This document shows positions 7,529 through 15,586 of a stretch of DNA of 37,979 bases, one piece after another; position 1 is the stretch's first letter; each line of letters opens with the position of its first letter. Both the position numbers and the translations under genes were made by a program. Source of the stretch: DASZTU01 sp035493835 (GTDB lineage Bacteria; Pseudomonadota; Alphaproteobacteria; Rhizobiales; Devosiaceae); NCBI GenBank assembly GCA_035493835.1, contig DATJHO010000003.1:1-37979 (forward strand), written 5' to 3'. The notes under the pieces were generated by a model. It did not search any database and had not been told where the DNA came from. It was given only the letters and a program-made list of their open reading frames with translations.

Positions 7529-7948
7529 TCAATCGCTGTTCGGCTCGTCGTCGTCCTCGGCATGGAGGTCGCGCTGCACTCGCTCGGAGCGGAGCAATGC
7601 GTCGATCTTGCCATACGCGTCAAAAGTGTCGTCGACGAAGAATTTGAGGTCCGGGGCAAATTTCAGGTCGAGTTCGGGAGCGATCCGCCCGCGCACGAAC
7701 TTCTTGTGGCGGTTGAGCGCCTCGACCACCTCGGCCGCCCCGGCGCCGCCAAGCGGCATCACATAGACATTGGCGATCTTGAGGTCCGGCGTCATCCGCA
7801 CCTCGGGCACGGTGATCACCTTGCCCTCGAGCGCGGGATCCTCGATCTCGGCGCGGCTGAACACCCCGGCGAGCGAATGGCGCACCAGTTCACCGACGCG
7901 CAGCATGCGCTGAGTTGGCCCGGAGGGCTTGTGACGGTCTTTTGACAT
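7529..7948 (-). CDS. rbfA: 30S ribosome-binding factor RbfA
   Basis: RbfA binds immature 30S subunits and helps process the 5' end of 16S rRNA; it matters most in the cold. The 139-residue product has the family start pattern RMLRVGELVRHSLA, the central VRMTPDLKIANVYV strand and FVRGRIAPELDLKFAPDLKFFVDD. The ATG at 7948 was chosen because the family normally begins 10-15 residues before the RVGE motif. No strong ribosome binding site is visible, and an in-frame extension overlaps the upstream gene, so the start is slightly uncertain. The C-terminus is acidic. Confidence 0.95.
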   Translation of the reverse strand: MSKDRHKPSGPTQRMLRVGELVRHSLAGVFSRAEIEDPALEGKVITVPEVRMTPDLKIANVYVMPLGGAGAAEVVEALNRHKKFVRGRIAPELDLKFAPDLKFFVDDTFDAYGKIDALLRSERVQRDLHAEDDDEPNSD

Positions 7949-7979
7949 AGGGTGGAGGTAGGACGTTAGCGCGGGCGCG

Positions 7980-8561
7980 TCAATTGCCGAGGGTTGTATT
8001 GTGTCCATTGTCGGCCGCACCGCTCCCGGGCGCCGCCTGAGCTTCGCGCACCTTGCGCATGTAGCCGTCGATCGCATCGACCAGTTTCGCCATCCTGCCA
8101 GCGTCGCCGAAGGCGGACACCGGAACGATGACCAGATCCGGCCCGGCGGCGATGAAAAGATGCCGCGCCGTGGGCAGCAGCGCGCCAATCTCTTCGAACG
8201 GGATTTTCTTCAGCTCGTCATGTTCCCGATACTCCAGCCGCTCCGGCCATTGGCTCAACTCGGCATCGACCGTCGCCGGATACCGGTACCGGGCGCGATT
8301 GAGGCGGGTGATGGCGCGAAGGGTGAAGAAAATCAGGTACTGCAGCACCACCAGTCCGGCACCGGTAAACCAGAAACGCGGGGTGTTGGGCTCGCCCGCA
8401 ATATCGGGGGGCAGCGCAATGAGAAAAATCCCCGCGAGGGCCAGCCAGATATAGAGCGTGATCTTCTGCAGCCCCGGCAGATCCTTGGGCAGCCGCTCAT
8501 AGGCCAGCGCGTCCTGCCAATTGAGGGAATAGCGGTAGGTAGCGAGCGGCGCGTCGGTCAT
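7980..8561 (-). CDS. YcxB-like membrane protein, 193 aa
   Basis: Two transmembrane segments, about residues 34-50 and 63-84, are joined by a short loop. A soluble C-terminal domain follows with the pattern LEYREHDELKKIPFEEIGALLPTARHLFIAAG, ending in conserved VIVPVSAF, as in YcxB-like proteins. The ATG at 8561 has GGGGGGAG about 8 bases upstream; the 14-codon extension is less likely. The function of this family is unknown. It sits between infB and rbfA, which are usually adjacent or separated only by small genes, and it comes just after a terminator-like hairpin. Confidence 0.8.
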   Translation of the reverse strand: MTDAPLATYRYSLNWQDALAYERLPKDLPGLQKITLYIWLALAGIFLIALPPDIAGEPNTPRFWFTGAGLVVLQYLIFFTLRAITRLNRARYRYPATVDAELSQWPERLEYREHDELKKIPFEEIGALLPTARHLFIAAGPDLVIVPVSAFGDAGRMAKLVDAIDGYMRKVREAQAAPGSGAADNGHNTTLGN

Positions 8562-8596
8562 GGCAGCGACTCCCCCCGGCCCGATACGGGCTTTAC

Positions 8597-8628
8597 CAAA
8601 CACAAAGGGCGGCCCATTGGAGCCGCCC
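8597..8628 (-). terminator. Intrinsic terminator between infB and the YcxB-like gene
   Basis: On the minus strand, arms GGGCGGC and GCCGCCC (plus positions 8622-8628 and 8607-8613) form a 7-bp stem that can be extended by CC/GG inside the loop, followed by TTTGTGTTT. It begins 24 bases after the infB stop. It would reduce transcription into the YcxB-like gene, rbfA and truB. A second small perfect hairpin (8579-8591) lies just before the next ribosome binding site. Confidence 0.7.
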
Positions 8629-8651
8629 CAGATTGCCGTGCCGCGCAGAGA

Positions 8652-11315
8652 CTAGAGAGTGCGCGTAATGCTTTCGACGCGGAAGCACTCGATGATGTCG
8701 CCGACGCGCATGTCTTCGTATTTCTCGAAGGCCATGCCGCATTCCTGGCCCATCTGCACTTCCTTGACCTCGTCCTTGAAGCGCTTGAGGGTCGAAAGCT
8801 TGCCCTCGTGCACCACGACGTTGTCGCGGATGAGGCGCACGCCCGCGCCGCGCTCGACCATGCCTTCGGTAACACGGCAGCCCGCAACCTTGCCGACCTT
8901 GGAGATGTTGAACACTTCCAAAATCTCGGCATTGCCGATGAAGGTCTCGCGCCGCTCGGGCTTCAGCATGCCCGACATCGCCGCCTTCACGTCATCCACG
9001 AGGTCGTAGATGATGTTGTAGTAGCGGATCTCGATGCCTTCGCGGGCCGCCAGCTCGCTCGCCTGCTTGTTGGCGCGGACGTTGAAGCCGATGATGATGG
9101 CGTTCGACGCCTTGGCGAGTTGCACGTCGGACTCTGAAATGCCGCCCACCGCCGTCATCAGCAGCTGTGCCGACACTTCGTCGGTCGAGAGCTTGTTCAG
9201 CGAGGACGTGATCGCCTCGACCGAACCCTGCACGTCGCCCTTGACGATCAGCGGGAACTTGGCGATGCCCGAGGCCTTGAGCTGGTTCATCATCTGCTCA
9301 AGGCTGGTGGCGCCGCCGCCAACCTCCTTTTCGCGCAGCAGACGCTGACGATATTCGGTGACTTCGCGGGCCCGGGCTTCGGTTTCGACCACCGAGAAGC
9401 GGTCGCCCGCGTTCGGCACGCCGGTGAAGCCGAGCACCTCGACCGGCGTCGAAGGGCCGGCCGACTTGCTCTGCGTCCCCTTGTCGTCGATCAGCGCCCG
9501 GACACGGGCCCATTCGCCGCCGGCAACGACGATGTCGCCGACATTGAGGGTGCCGCGCTGCACCAGCACGGTCGCCACGGCGCCGCGGCCGCGATCGAGC
9601 TTGGCTTCGATGACGAGCCCCTCGGCACGGCCCGCGACATTGGTCCTCAGATCCAGCACTTCGGCCTGCAGCAGGATGGTTTCCAGCAGCTTGTCGAGGC
9701 CGGTCTTCTTGATGGCCGACACTTCAACGTCCAGCGTCTCGCCGCCCATGGTTTCGACGAACACTTCGTGCTGCAGCAGCTCGGTGCGGACCCGGGTCGG
9801 ATCGGCGTCGTGCTTGTCCATCTTGTTGATGGCCACGATGATCGGAACACCGGCCGCCTTGGCGTGCCTGATGCTTTCGATCGTCTGCGGCATCACGCCG
9901 TCGTCGGCCGCAACCACCAGCACCGCGATATCGGTGGCCTGGGCGCCGCGGGCACGCATGGCTGTGAACGCCTCGTGGCCCGGGGTGTCGAGGAAGGTGA
10001 TCTTCTGGCCGTTCTTTTCGACCTGGTAGGCGCCGATGTGCTGGGTGATGCCGCCGGCTTCGCCCGAAACCACGTTGGTTTCGCGAATGGCATCGAGCAG
10101 CGAGGTCTTGCCGTGGTCGACGTGGCCCATGATGGTCACGACCGGCGGTCGCGAGGTCAAATCCTCGGCCCGGTCCTCGGACGGCGCATCGAACAGGCCC
10201 TGCTCGACGTCGGCGGCCGAGACGCGTTTCACCGTGTGGCCGAGTTCGGTCGCGATGAGCTCGGCGGTGTCGGCGTCAATGATGTCGTTGATCTTGAGCA
10301 TCATGTCTTGTGCCATGAGCATCTTGATCACCGTCACCGCGCGTTCGGCCATGCGGTTGGCGAGTTCCTGCACGGTGATCGCCTCGGGGATCACCACTTC
10401 GCGGTGGAGCTTTTCCGCCGGCTGCATGACCTTGCCGCGCTGCTTGTCGCGGCGGCGGCGCATGGCGGCGAGCGAGGGGCCACGATCGCGGTCGCTCTCG
10501 ACCCCGGCCGTGCTGACGGTCAGGCGACCGCGGGCAAACGCGTTCTCGTCGCCGGCGCGCTTGACCGGACGTTCCGGAGCGGCGCGCGAGGCGCGACGAG
10601 CATTTTCGAGCTCGGCAGCACCGACGATGGGCCGCGAGGCGTTGACCGGCGGCGCCGTGCGGGCGCGGCGGCCGTCGGCCTCGCTCGGCGGGGCCGGCGG
10701 CAGATTGTTGAGATTGGGCGCGGCCGGGGCGCGTGAAACCGGGGCCGGGCGGCGCGGCGCCGCAGCCGGACGCGGCGCGACGGTGCGGATCTCGGGCTCC
10801 TGCTCGATCACGGCGGTATCGGCGGCAGGCGCGTTCGCCGCGGCGGCAGCGGCCGCGGCAGCAGCGGCTACGGCCTGGCGCTCACGTTCCTCGGCTTCGC
10901 GGATGGCCCTGCGGCGCGCGTCTTCCTCGGCGCGGCGCGCCTCGTCGGCGGCTGCGCGGGCAGCGTCCTCGGCCTGGCGGGCCGCCGCTTCGCGCAGCGC
11001 CCGTTCACGGGCGACATTTTCACCCTGCGTCAGCCCGCCGCCAGGGCGCCCCTGCCCGCCCGAGCGCAATTGCTGGCGCGGCGAGGATTGATTGTAGTTC
11101 TGGGGCGAAGAGGGGCGCTGCGGCTGGTTGGGCGAGGCGGGCGCGTGACTGCCCGGCGCATTTGGCGCGCCCACTCTGCGGGTGCGCTTTTCGACCACCA
11201 CTGTGCTGCGCGAAGAGCGCGACATGCCGGGACGTGCCCCCAGCGTAGGGGCGCCCTTCAGCGTCAGGGTCTTCTTCCCCTGGTGATCGTCGCGCTTGTC
11301 GTCGTTATCAGCCAT
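8652..11315 (-). CDS. infB: Translation initiation factor IF-2
   Basis: IF-2 is the GTPase that places initiator tRNA on the ribosome and promotes subunit joining. The 887-residue product has a long variable N-terminal region with a charged Ala/Arg/Glu-rich helix and a run of about 12 alanines near residue 160. An IF2_N segment follows (ITVQELANRMAERAVTVIKML, near 310-330). Then come the GTPase domain with G1 at 397-404 (GHVDHGKT), DTPGHEAF (G3) and NKMD (G4), the beta-barrel domains and the C-terminal fMet-tRNA-binding domain. The ATG giving MADNDDK was chosen, with AGGAAGAG upstream; an 8-codon extension is possible. It follows nusA and ylxR as usual. Confidence 0.98.
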   Translation of the reverse strand: MADNDDKRDDHQGKKTLTLKGAPTLGARPGMSRSSRSTVVVEKRTRRVGAPNAPGSHAPASPNQPQRPSSPQNYNQSSPRQQLRSGGQGRPGGGLTQGENVARERALREAAARQAEDAARAAADEARRAEEDARRRAIREAEERERQAVAAAAAAAAAAANAPAADTAVIEQEPEIRTVAPRPAAAPRRPAPVSRAPAAPNLNNLPPAPPSEADGRRARTAPPVNASRPIVGAAELENARRASRAAPERPVKRAGDENAFARGRLTVSTAGVESDRDRGPSLAAMRRRRDKQRGKVMQPAEKLHREVVIPEAITVQELANRMAERAVTVIKMLMAQDMMLKINDIIDADTAELIATELGHTVKRVSAADVEQGLFDAPSEDRAEDLTSRPPVVTIMGHVDHGKTSLLDAIRETNVVSGEAGGITQHIGAYQVEKNGQKITFLDTPGHEAFTAMRARGAQATDIAVLVVAADDGVMPQTIESIRHAKAAGVPIIVAINKMDKHDADPTRVRTELLQHEVFVETMGGETLDVEVSAIKKTGLDKLLETILLQAEVLDLRTNVAGRAEGLVIEAKLDRGRGAVATVLVQRGTLNVGDIVVAGGEWARVRALIDDKGTQSKSAGPSTPVEVLGFTGVPNAGDRFSVVETEARAREVTEYRQRLLREKEVGGGATSLEQMMNQLKASGIAKFPLIVKGDVQGSVEAITSSLNKLSTDEVSAQLLMTAVGGISESDVQLAKASNAIIIGFNVRANKQASELAAREGIEIRYYNIIYDLVDDVKAAMSGMLKPERRETFIGNAEILEVFNISKVGKVAGCRVTEGMVERGAGVRLIRDNVVVHEGKLSTLKRFKDEVKEVQMGQECGMAFEKYEDMRVGDIIECFRVESITRTL

Positions 11316-11446
11316 GTAACTCGCGTCTCTTCCTAGCATTCAAAGCCATGCCGGCCGGTTCGAGGAAGTCCTCGCGCCGCCGCTGGCGAGTTTAAAGCCG
11401 GTTGGGGATGGTGGGACCAACCCGCGGGCTCTAGTTCCTGGTCGTT

Positions 11447-11489
11447 GCATCGTTACGAAAAATCCGAGGCGGACCTTTCGTAACGATGC
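11447..11489 (-). promoter_or_regulatory. 20-bp RNA hairpin between ylxR and infB
   Basis: Two bases after the ylxR stop codon the minus strand carries a 43-base hairpin. It has 14 perfect pairs (arms GCATCGTTACGAAA and TTTCGTAACGATGC), then two G-U pairs, then four more pairs (TCCG/CGGA), and a three-base loop. No T-run follows, so it is not a standard terminator. On the plus strand the two wobble positions would be A-C mismatches, so the fold fits a minus-strand transcript better. It could be an RNase III site, an mRNA stabiliser or a protein-binding element. A second weaker inverted repeat (GGTTGG/CCAACC, 11400-11422) lies downstream. The rest of the gap to infB shows nothing. Confidence 0.65.
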
Positions 11490-11491
11490 CC

Positions 11492-12106
11492 TCAATTGGC
11501 CATGTAGCGGGCCAGACGTTCCGCCCGCGCCAGTGCCGCTTGCGCTGCCGCTCCTCTTGGGAGCGCAGCATGTATCACATTTTCAAGCCCGAGTGCCAAA
11601 CCCATTTGCTCGGCGCTCAGCAATTCGAAATGGGGTATCGGATCCCCCGCCTCGCCCTCGGGCCGGTGGGTCTGATAACCCTTCAGCACCGTGCGCATCT
11701 TGTCGCGCCCGTCGGGGGCTGCGTCCGTCGCGGTCAGCAGTGCGATAATTTCGCCGGCCTCGATCGCCGCCTTGACGCGGGTCGCGCCGGTAACGATCTG
11801 GCCGGCCTTGCGGGCCAGGCCCAACGTCCCGAACAGGCGCTGTTCTAGCCGCTGTCGGGTCAATCCCGCAAGATCATCCGGCAGCAGAACATTAGTCTTT
11901 AGGCTCTTGGCGAAGGCATTCTTCTTGGCCGCCGCCGCAACTGCCTGATTGCCGAGGGTGATCCAGACACCGCGTCCTTCCGCCTTGGCGTCCGTGTCGG
12001 GGACGACCAGGTCGTCGGGGCCCAGCACGAAACGAATAAGCTCCCCCACCGGCTTTTTCTCGCGGGTGAGGGCGCATTCGCGCATCTGGTCGTCTGGCCG
12101 GGGCAC
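11492..12106 (-). CDS. YlxR-family RNA-binding protein fused to an L7Ae-like domain
   Basis: The N-terminal part (RECALTREKKPVGELIRFV, then GRGVWIT) is a YlxR/DUF448 domain, a small RNA-binding fold found next to nusA. The C-terminal part (LGLARKAGQIVTGATRVKAAIEAG) resembles the L7Ae/L30e kink-turn-binding fold. In Firmicutes these are two separate small genes (ylxR and ylxQ); in Alphaproteobacteria the fused form is common. The 204-residue frame starts with GTG 20 bases after the nusA stop; an internal ATG at codon 8 is an alternative. No good ribosome binding site is seen, so translation coupled to nusA is likely. YlxR of some bacteria binds RNase P or nucleoid targets; the role here is not known. 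Confidence 0.9.
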   Translation of the reverse strand: MPRPDDQMRECALTREKKPVGELIRFVLGPDDLVVPDTDAKAEGRGVWITLGNQAVAAAAKKNAFAKSLKTNVLLPDDLAGLTRQRLEQRLFGTLGLARKAGQIVTGATRVKAAIEAGEIIALLTATDAAPDGRDKMRTVLKGYQTHRPEGEAGDPIPHFELLSAEQMGLALGLENVIHAALPRGAAAQAALARAERLARYMAN

Positions 12107-12125
12107 CGGGCCGGAACTCGCCCGC

Positions 12126-13739
12126 TTATGCGGGCGCTCCTTCCTGGGCCTCTGCCTCTGGCTCTGCCTCGGGCCCGGCCGGCGCGAGGTCAGCCTCGGC
12201 CACCCAGCCCGCCTTCACCCGCGCCTGCATGATCATCTCCTCGGCTTCCTCGCGGGAAACCGGGAAATCCTTGAGCGTGCCATCGAAGCGCTTCACTTCG
12301 CCGTCCTTGCGTTCGCTCCAACCGACGAGATCGTCCGCGGCACAGCCCGCAAAATCCTCGATGGTCTTGACGCCGTCCTTGCCCAGCGCCTCCAGCATAG
12401 CGGCCGTGAGGCCGTTGATCTCATAAAGTTCATCCGCAACACCCAGTTGCTGGCGCGCCTCGTCATGCGCCCGCTCGATGGCCGCCAGATATTCAACGGC
12501 ACGGTTCTGGATTTCGCCGGCGGTCTCCTCGTCGAACCCCTGGATGGAGGCGATTTCGGAGAGGTCGATATAGGCAAGCTCCTCGACGGAGGAGAAGCCT
12601 TCCGAAGCCAATAGCTGGGCAAGCGTCTCGTCAACGTCAAGGGCCTGCATGAAGAGAGCCGAGCGTTCGGTGAATTCTTTCTGCCGGCGCTCCGATTCTT
12701 CCTGCTCGGTCAGGATGTCGATATCCCAGCCGATGAGCTGGCTCGCAAGCCGGACATTCTGGCCACGGCGGCCGATGGCGAGCGAGAGCTGCTCGTCGGG
12801 CACCACGACTTCGATCTTTTCGGCCTGCTCGTCGAGCACAACCTTGGCGACATCGGCCGGCTGCAGCGCCGAAACCACGAGGTCGGCGATGCTTTCCGTC
12901 CACGGAATGATGTCGATCTTTTCGCCCTGCAGTTCAGCGACCACCGCCTGCACGCGGCTGCCGCGCATACCGACGCAGGCGCCAACCGGATCGATCGAAC
13001 TATCGGACGAGGTTACCGCGATCTTGGCGCGGCTGCCCGGATCGCGGGCGATCGAGCGAATGGTGATGATGCCGTCGTAGATCTCCGGCACTTCCTGCAT
13101 GAACAGCTTTGCCATGAACTGCGGATGCGTGCGCGAGAGGAAAATCTGCGGACCGCGCTGTTCCTTGCGCACGTCGTAGATATAGGCGCGGACGCGGTCG
13201 CCATAGCGGTACATTTCGCGCGGGATCAGTTCGTCACGGCGGATGATGGCCTCGCCGCGGCCGAGGTCGACGACCACATTGCCGTATTCGACGCGCTTGA
13301 CCGTGCCGTTGACGATCTCGCCGATGCGGTTGATGTACTCGTCATACATGCGCTCGCGCTCGGCATCGCGCACCTTTTGCACGATCACCTGCTTGGCCGA
13401 TTGCGCGGCGATGCGGCCGAACTCGATCGGCGGCAGCGGTTCGGTGACGAAGTCGCCATACTTGGCGGCCGAATTCTTGGCCTGCGCGTCCTTGAGGCCG
13501 ATCTGGTGGGCCGGCTCCTCGACGCTCTCCACCACTTCAAGCAGCCGCCACAGGCGCAGTTCGCCGGTGCGCGGGTTGATCTCGGCGCGCACATTGGTCT
13601 CGGCGCCATAACGCGACTTGGCCGCCTTCTCGATGGCGTCCTGCATGGACTCGATGACGATCATGCGGTCGATCGACTTCTCACGCGCAACCGCATCGGC
13701 GATCTGCAGCAGTTCCAGTCTGTTCGCGCTGACGGCCAT
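12126..13739 (-). CDS. nusA: Transcription termination/antitermination factor NusA
   Basis: NusA binds RNA polymerase and nascent RNA and modulates pausing, termination and antitermination. The 537-residue product shows the N-terminal polymerase-binding domain (1 to about 130), an S1 domain (about 140-203, NGTVKRVEYGNVVVDLG), two KH domains (DPVGACVGMRGSRVQAVV, then LAIGRRGQNVRLASQL near 325-345) and two C-terminal helix-hairpin-helix repeats with an acidic tail. The start ATG shares one base with the rimP stop (TAATG), indicating coupled translation. The stop codon lies in the loop of a 6-bp hairpin (12120-12135). Confidence 0.98.
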   Translation of the reverse strand: MAVSANRLELLQIADAVAREKSIDRMIVIESMQDAIEKAAKSRYGAETNVRAEINPRTGELRLWRLLEVVESVEEPAHQIGLKDAQAKNSAAKYGDFVTEPLPPIEFGRIAAQSAKQVIVQKVRDAERERMYDEYINRIGEIVNGTVKRVEYGNVVVDLGRGEAIIRRDELIPREMYRYGDRVRAYIYDVRKEQRGPQIFLSRTHPQFMAKLFMQEVPEIYDGIITIRSIARDPGSRAKIAVTSSDSSIDPVGACVGMRGSRVQAVVAELQGEKIDIIPWTESIADLVVSALQPADVAKVVLDEQAEKIEVVVPDEQLSLAIGRRGQNVRLASQLIGWDIDILTEQEESERRQKEFTERSALFMQALDVDETLAQLLASEGFSSVEELAYIDLSEIASIQGFDEETAGEIQNRAVEYLAAIERAHDEARQQLGVADELYEINGLTAAMLEALGKDGVKTIEDFAGCAADDLVGWSERKDGEVKRFDGTLKDFPVSREEAEEMIMQARVKAGWVAEADLAPAGPEAEPEAEAQEGAPA

Positions 13740-14368
13740 TAATTCAACTCCTCTGAGTCGGTTGAGTCAGTGTGTTCCGGATCGAGCTCGACGGTCTCGA
13801 TCTCCTCGTCTTCGTCGATGGGATGTTCTTCCTGGTCGGCGCGCGCCATGTTGATGAGCGCGTCCGTCATGATGAGCTTGGCCTCTGCGATCCCGATCAG
13901 GAGCAGCTTGTGGTCCGGATCCTGGTCCTTGGGAGCATCGGGCAGCGTCATGGTGACGCTGTCTGCGTCCGCTGCCTTGATGATCCCGCGAAAGCGCTTG
14001 CGGCCGTCGAGCAGGTCATTGAGTTCAATCCGCGCTTCATGCCCGATAAAGCGGGCAAAATCGCGGGCCCGCACCAGCGGCCGGTCAATGCCGGGCGAGG
14101 AAACCTCGAGGTGGTACTCGCGATCGATCGGGTCTTCCACGTCGAGCACGGGCGACAGATCCTTGCTCAGCCGCTCGCAGTCGTCGATCGTGAACCGGCC
14201 GTTCTCGTCCTCGGCCATGATCTGCAGCGTGCAGCCATTCTCTGCCGTGACTTTCACGCGCACGAGGCTGTAGCCCATATCGTTGGCAACCGGCTCGACG
14301 ATGCGCGAGATGCGCGTCTCGAGCCCGGTTTCCTTGATGTATCTTTTCTCTGTCAGATCGAAAGCCAT
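13739..14368 (-). CDS. rimP: Ribosome maturation factor RimP
   Basis: RimP is needed for maturation of 30S subunits. The 209-residue product has the family core GLETRISRIVEPVANDMGYSLV, the DCERLSKDLSPVLDVEDPI helix and LEVSSPGIDRPL, followed by a longer acidic C-terminal tail (QEEHPIDEDEEIETVELD) than in E. coli. The ATG at 14368 was chosen over a 14-codon upstream extension that overlaps the terminator hairpin. Its ribosome binding site is weak (CGGA). As first gene of the cluster it is preceded by a promoter and an attenuator-like leader. Confidence 0.96.
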   Translation of the reverse strand: MAFDLTEKRYIKETGLETRISRIVEPVANDMGYSLVRVKVTAENGCTLQIMAEDENGRFTIDDCERLSKDLSPVLDVEDPIDREYHLEVSSPGIDRPLVRARDFARFIGHEARIELNDLLDGRKRFRGIIKAADADSVTMTLPDAPKDQDPDHKLLLIGIAEAKLIMTDALINMARADQEEHPIDEDEEIETVELDPEHTDSTDSEELN

Positions 14369-14380
14369 AGTCCGATGCAA

Positions 14381-14422
14381 TAAAAAAGAGCGGGGCCGTT
14401 CGGCACCCACTCTCCAAGAGAG
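14381..14422 (-). promoter_or_regulatory. Attenuator in the rimP leader: terminator and competing antiterminator
   Basis: Between promoter and rimP the minus strand holds a textbook intrinsic terminator. Arms AGAGTGGG and CCCGCTCT (plus 14406-14413 and 14387-14394) form 8 pairs including one G-U; an inner GCC/GGC stem closes a GAAC loop; and TTTTTTATT follows. Just upstream, CTCTC (14418-14422) can pair with GAGAG (14410-14414), which is the 5' arm of the terminator, so the two folds exclude each other. It lies upstream of the rimP start, so it would set read-through into the whole rimP-nusA-infB cluster. The signal that selects the fold is unknown. Confidence 0.7.
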
Positions 14423-14438
14423 CCAGTGATTTACAGCC

Positions 14439-14467
14439 TATATAGCGCGATGAGGGTGAAGGTGCAA
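14439..14467 (-). promoter_or_regulatory. rimP: Promoter of the rimP-nusA-infB cluster
   Basis: On the minus strand TTGCAC (14462-14467) and TATATA (14439-14444) are separated by 17 bases, a good match to the housekeeping sigma factor consensus. The predicted start site, near 14432, gives a leader of about 64 bases that contains the attenuator. Confidence 0.75.
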
Positions 14468-14514
14468 GGGTGGGGCGCCCGATCGACCTGTTCTTGCCTC
14501 TCCTCGCGCTCCAC

Positions 14515-14586
14515 TTTCGACCGCCTCAGTTGGGGCATCGGTTGGCCGCACTTTTCCCTTGAGCTAAGGATTTTCTACCGCCTCAG
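14515..14586. repeat. Short direct repeat, 15 bases, two copies
   Basis: TTTCGACCGCCTCAG (14515-14529) and TTTCTACCGCCTCAG (14572-14586) differ at one base and are 57 bases apart. They lie in the 183-base gap between the reductase stop and the rimP promoter. They may be binding sites or chance; nothing else was seen in this part of the gap. Confidence 0.35.
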
Positions 14587-14596
14587 CCCGACTGGA

Positions 14597-15586
14597 TCAC
14601 GCTCCCGGTTCCGCCGCGGTGGCGACCGCCAGTTCCCGCTGCACTTCGGATGGTGAAATGCTTCGCGGCTTGAGCTTTTCCCCGATCATGCGCTGGGCGA
14701 GGCCGGAGAAATAAACGTTCACCGGAGTCGGCACGTCATTGAGCCGACCCAAAAGCACGATCTCGCCATTGAGATAGTCGGTTTCGATGGAGCCGGTGTG
14801 GCGGGCTAGGCTCTGGGTGGTCGATGAGCCGACGTGCTCGACGCCGGGAATGGGCTGCATCTGGAGCAACGCCTGCCGGCGCGGATCGGCCAGGCCGACG
14901 TCGCGCCAGGCAATGCCGGCCGCCTTGTACACCGCCACGGCCTCATTGCGCGCCGCCTCGAGGATCTCGGCATGATCGCCCGGCTGCAGCGCCGCGTCGA
15001 CGATGTTGCCGAGATTCTGCATCAGCTTGCCGTACTTGCCCTGCATCGCATTGGCGTCGACCTCGGAGGCGAAGCCGGCCTTGGTCAGCGCCGCTACAAT
15101 GCTGGCGGCAGCCGTGTCCGCCCCGATCGGATAGCGGCCCAAATCGAGGATGCCGGCATGCGGCGCCCCAAAGGCGTTGACCTCGCCCGGCCTCACATAG
15201 CTCGCGGGCAGCATCACGGTCATGGCGTAGACATTGGGAAAGCGCCGGAGCGCAAAGCGCTCATTGGTCACCCCGTTCTGCGCGCAGACGATCGGCTGGC
15301 CGACCACGCCCGCCGCCCGAAGCCGCTGCAGCGCCAGCGGCGTGTCCTGCGTCTTCATGGCGAGGATGATGACGTCGTCATCCGCGAATTTGAGCTCCTC
15401 GGGATCGGTGGCCGTCTCGAAGCGCACCGTCTCTTCGCCCTGCGGAGTGCGCAGCAGCAGGCCGTTCTTGCGGATGGCTTCAAGTTGCGGCCCACGCGCG
15501 ATGCCCACCGTCTCGGCCCCGCTCAGCGCCAGCTTTGCCGCCAGCACGCCGCCAATGGCACCGACCCCATAGATCACGAACTTCAT
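14597..15586 (-). CDS. Ketopantoate reductase (PanE/ApbA) family protein
   Basis: The N-terminal Rossmann fold has the nucleotide motif GVGAIGG at residues 7-13, and the C-terminal helical domain has the KLMQNLGN motif containing the likely catalytic lysine. Authentic PanE reduces 2-dehydropantoate to pantoate with NADPH in coenzyme A synthesis, but this family is large and many members have other or unknown substrates, so the specific activity is not assured. The product is 329 residues, slightly longer than E. coli PanE. The ATG at 15586 has GGGAG 7 bases upstream, inside a small hairpin; a 6-codon extension is less likely. It stands alone between two unrelated units. Confidence 0.85.
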   Translation of the reverse strand: MKFVIYGVGAIGGVLAAKLALSGAETVGIARGPQLEAIRKNGLLLRTPQGEETVRFETATDPEELKFADDDVIILAMKTQDTPLALQRLRAAGVVGQPIVCAQNGVTNERFALRRFPNVYAMTVMLPASYVRPGEVNAFGAPHAGILDLGRYPIGADTAAASIVAALTKAGFASEVDANAMQGKYGKLMQNLGNIVDAALQPGDHAEILEAARNEAVAVYKAAGIAWRDVGLADPRRQALLQMQPIPGVEHVGSSTTQSLARHTGSIETDYLNGEIVLLGRLNDVPTPVNVYFSGLAQRMIGEKLKPRSISPSEVQRELAVATAAEPGA

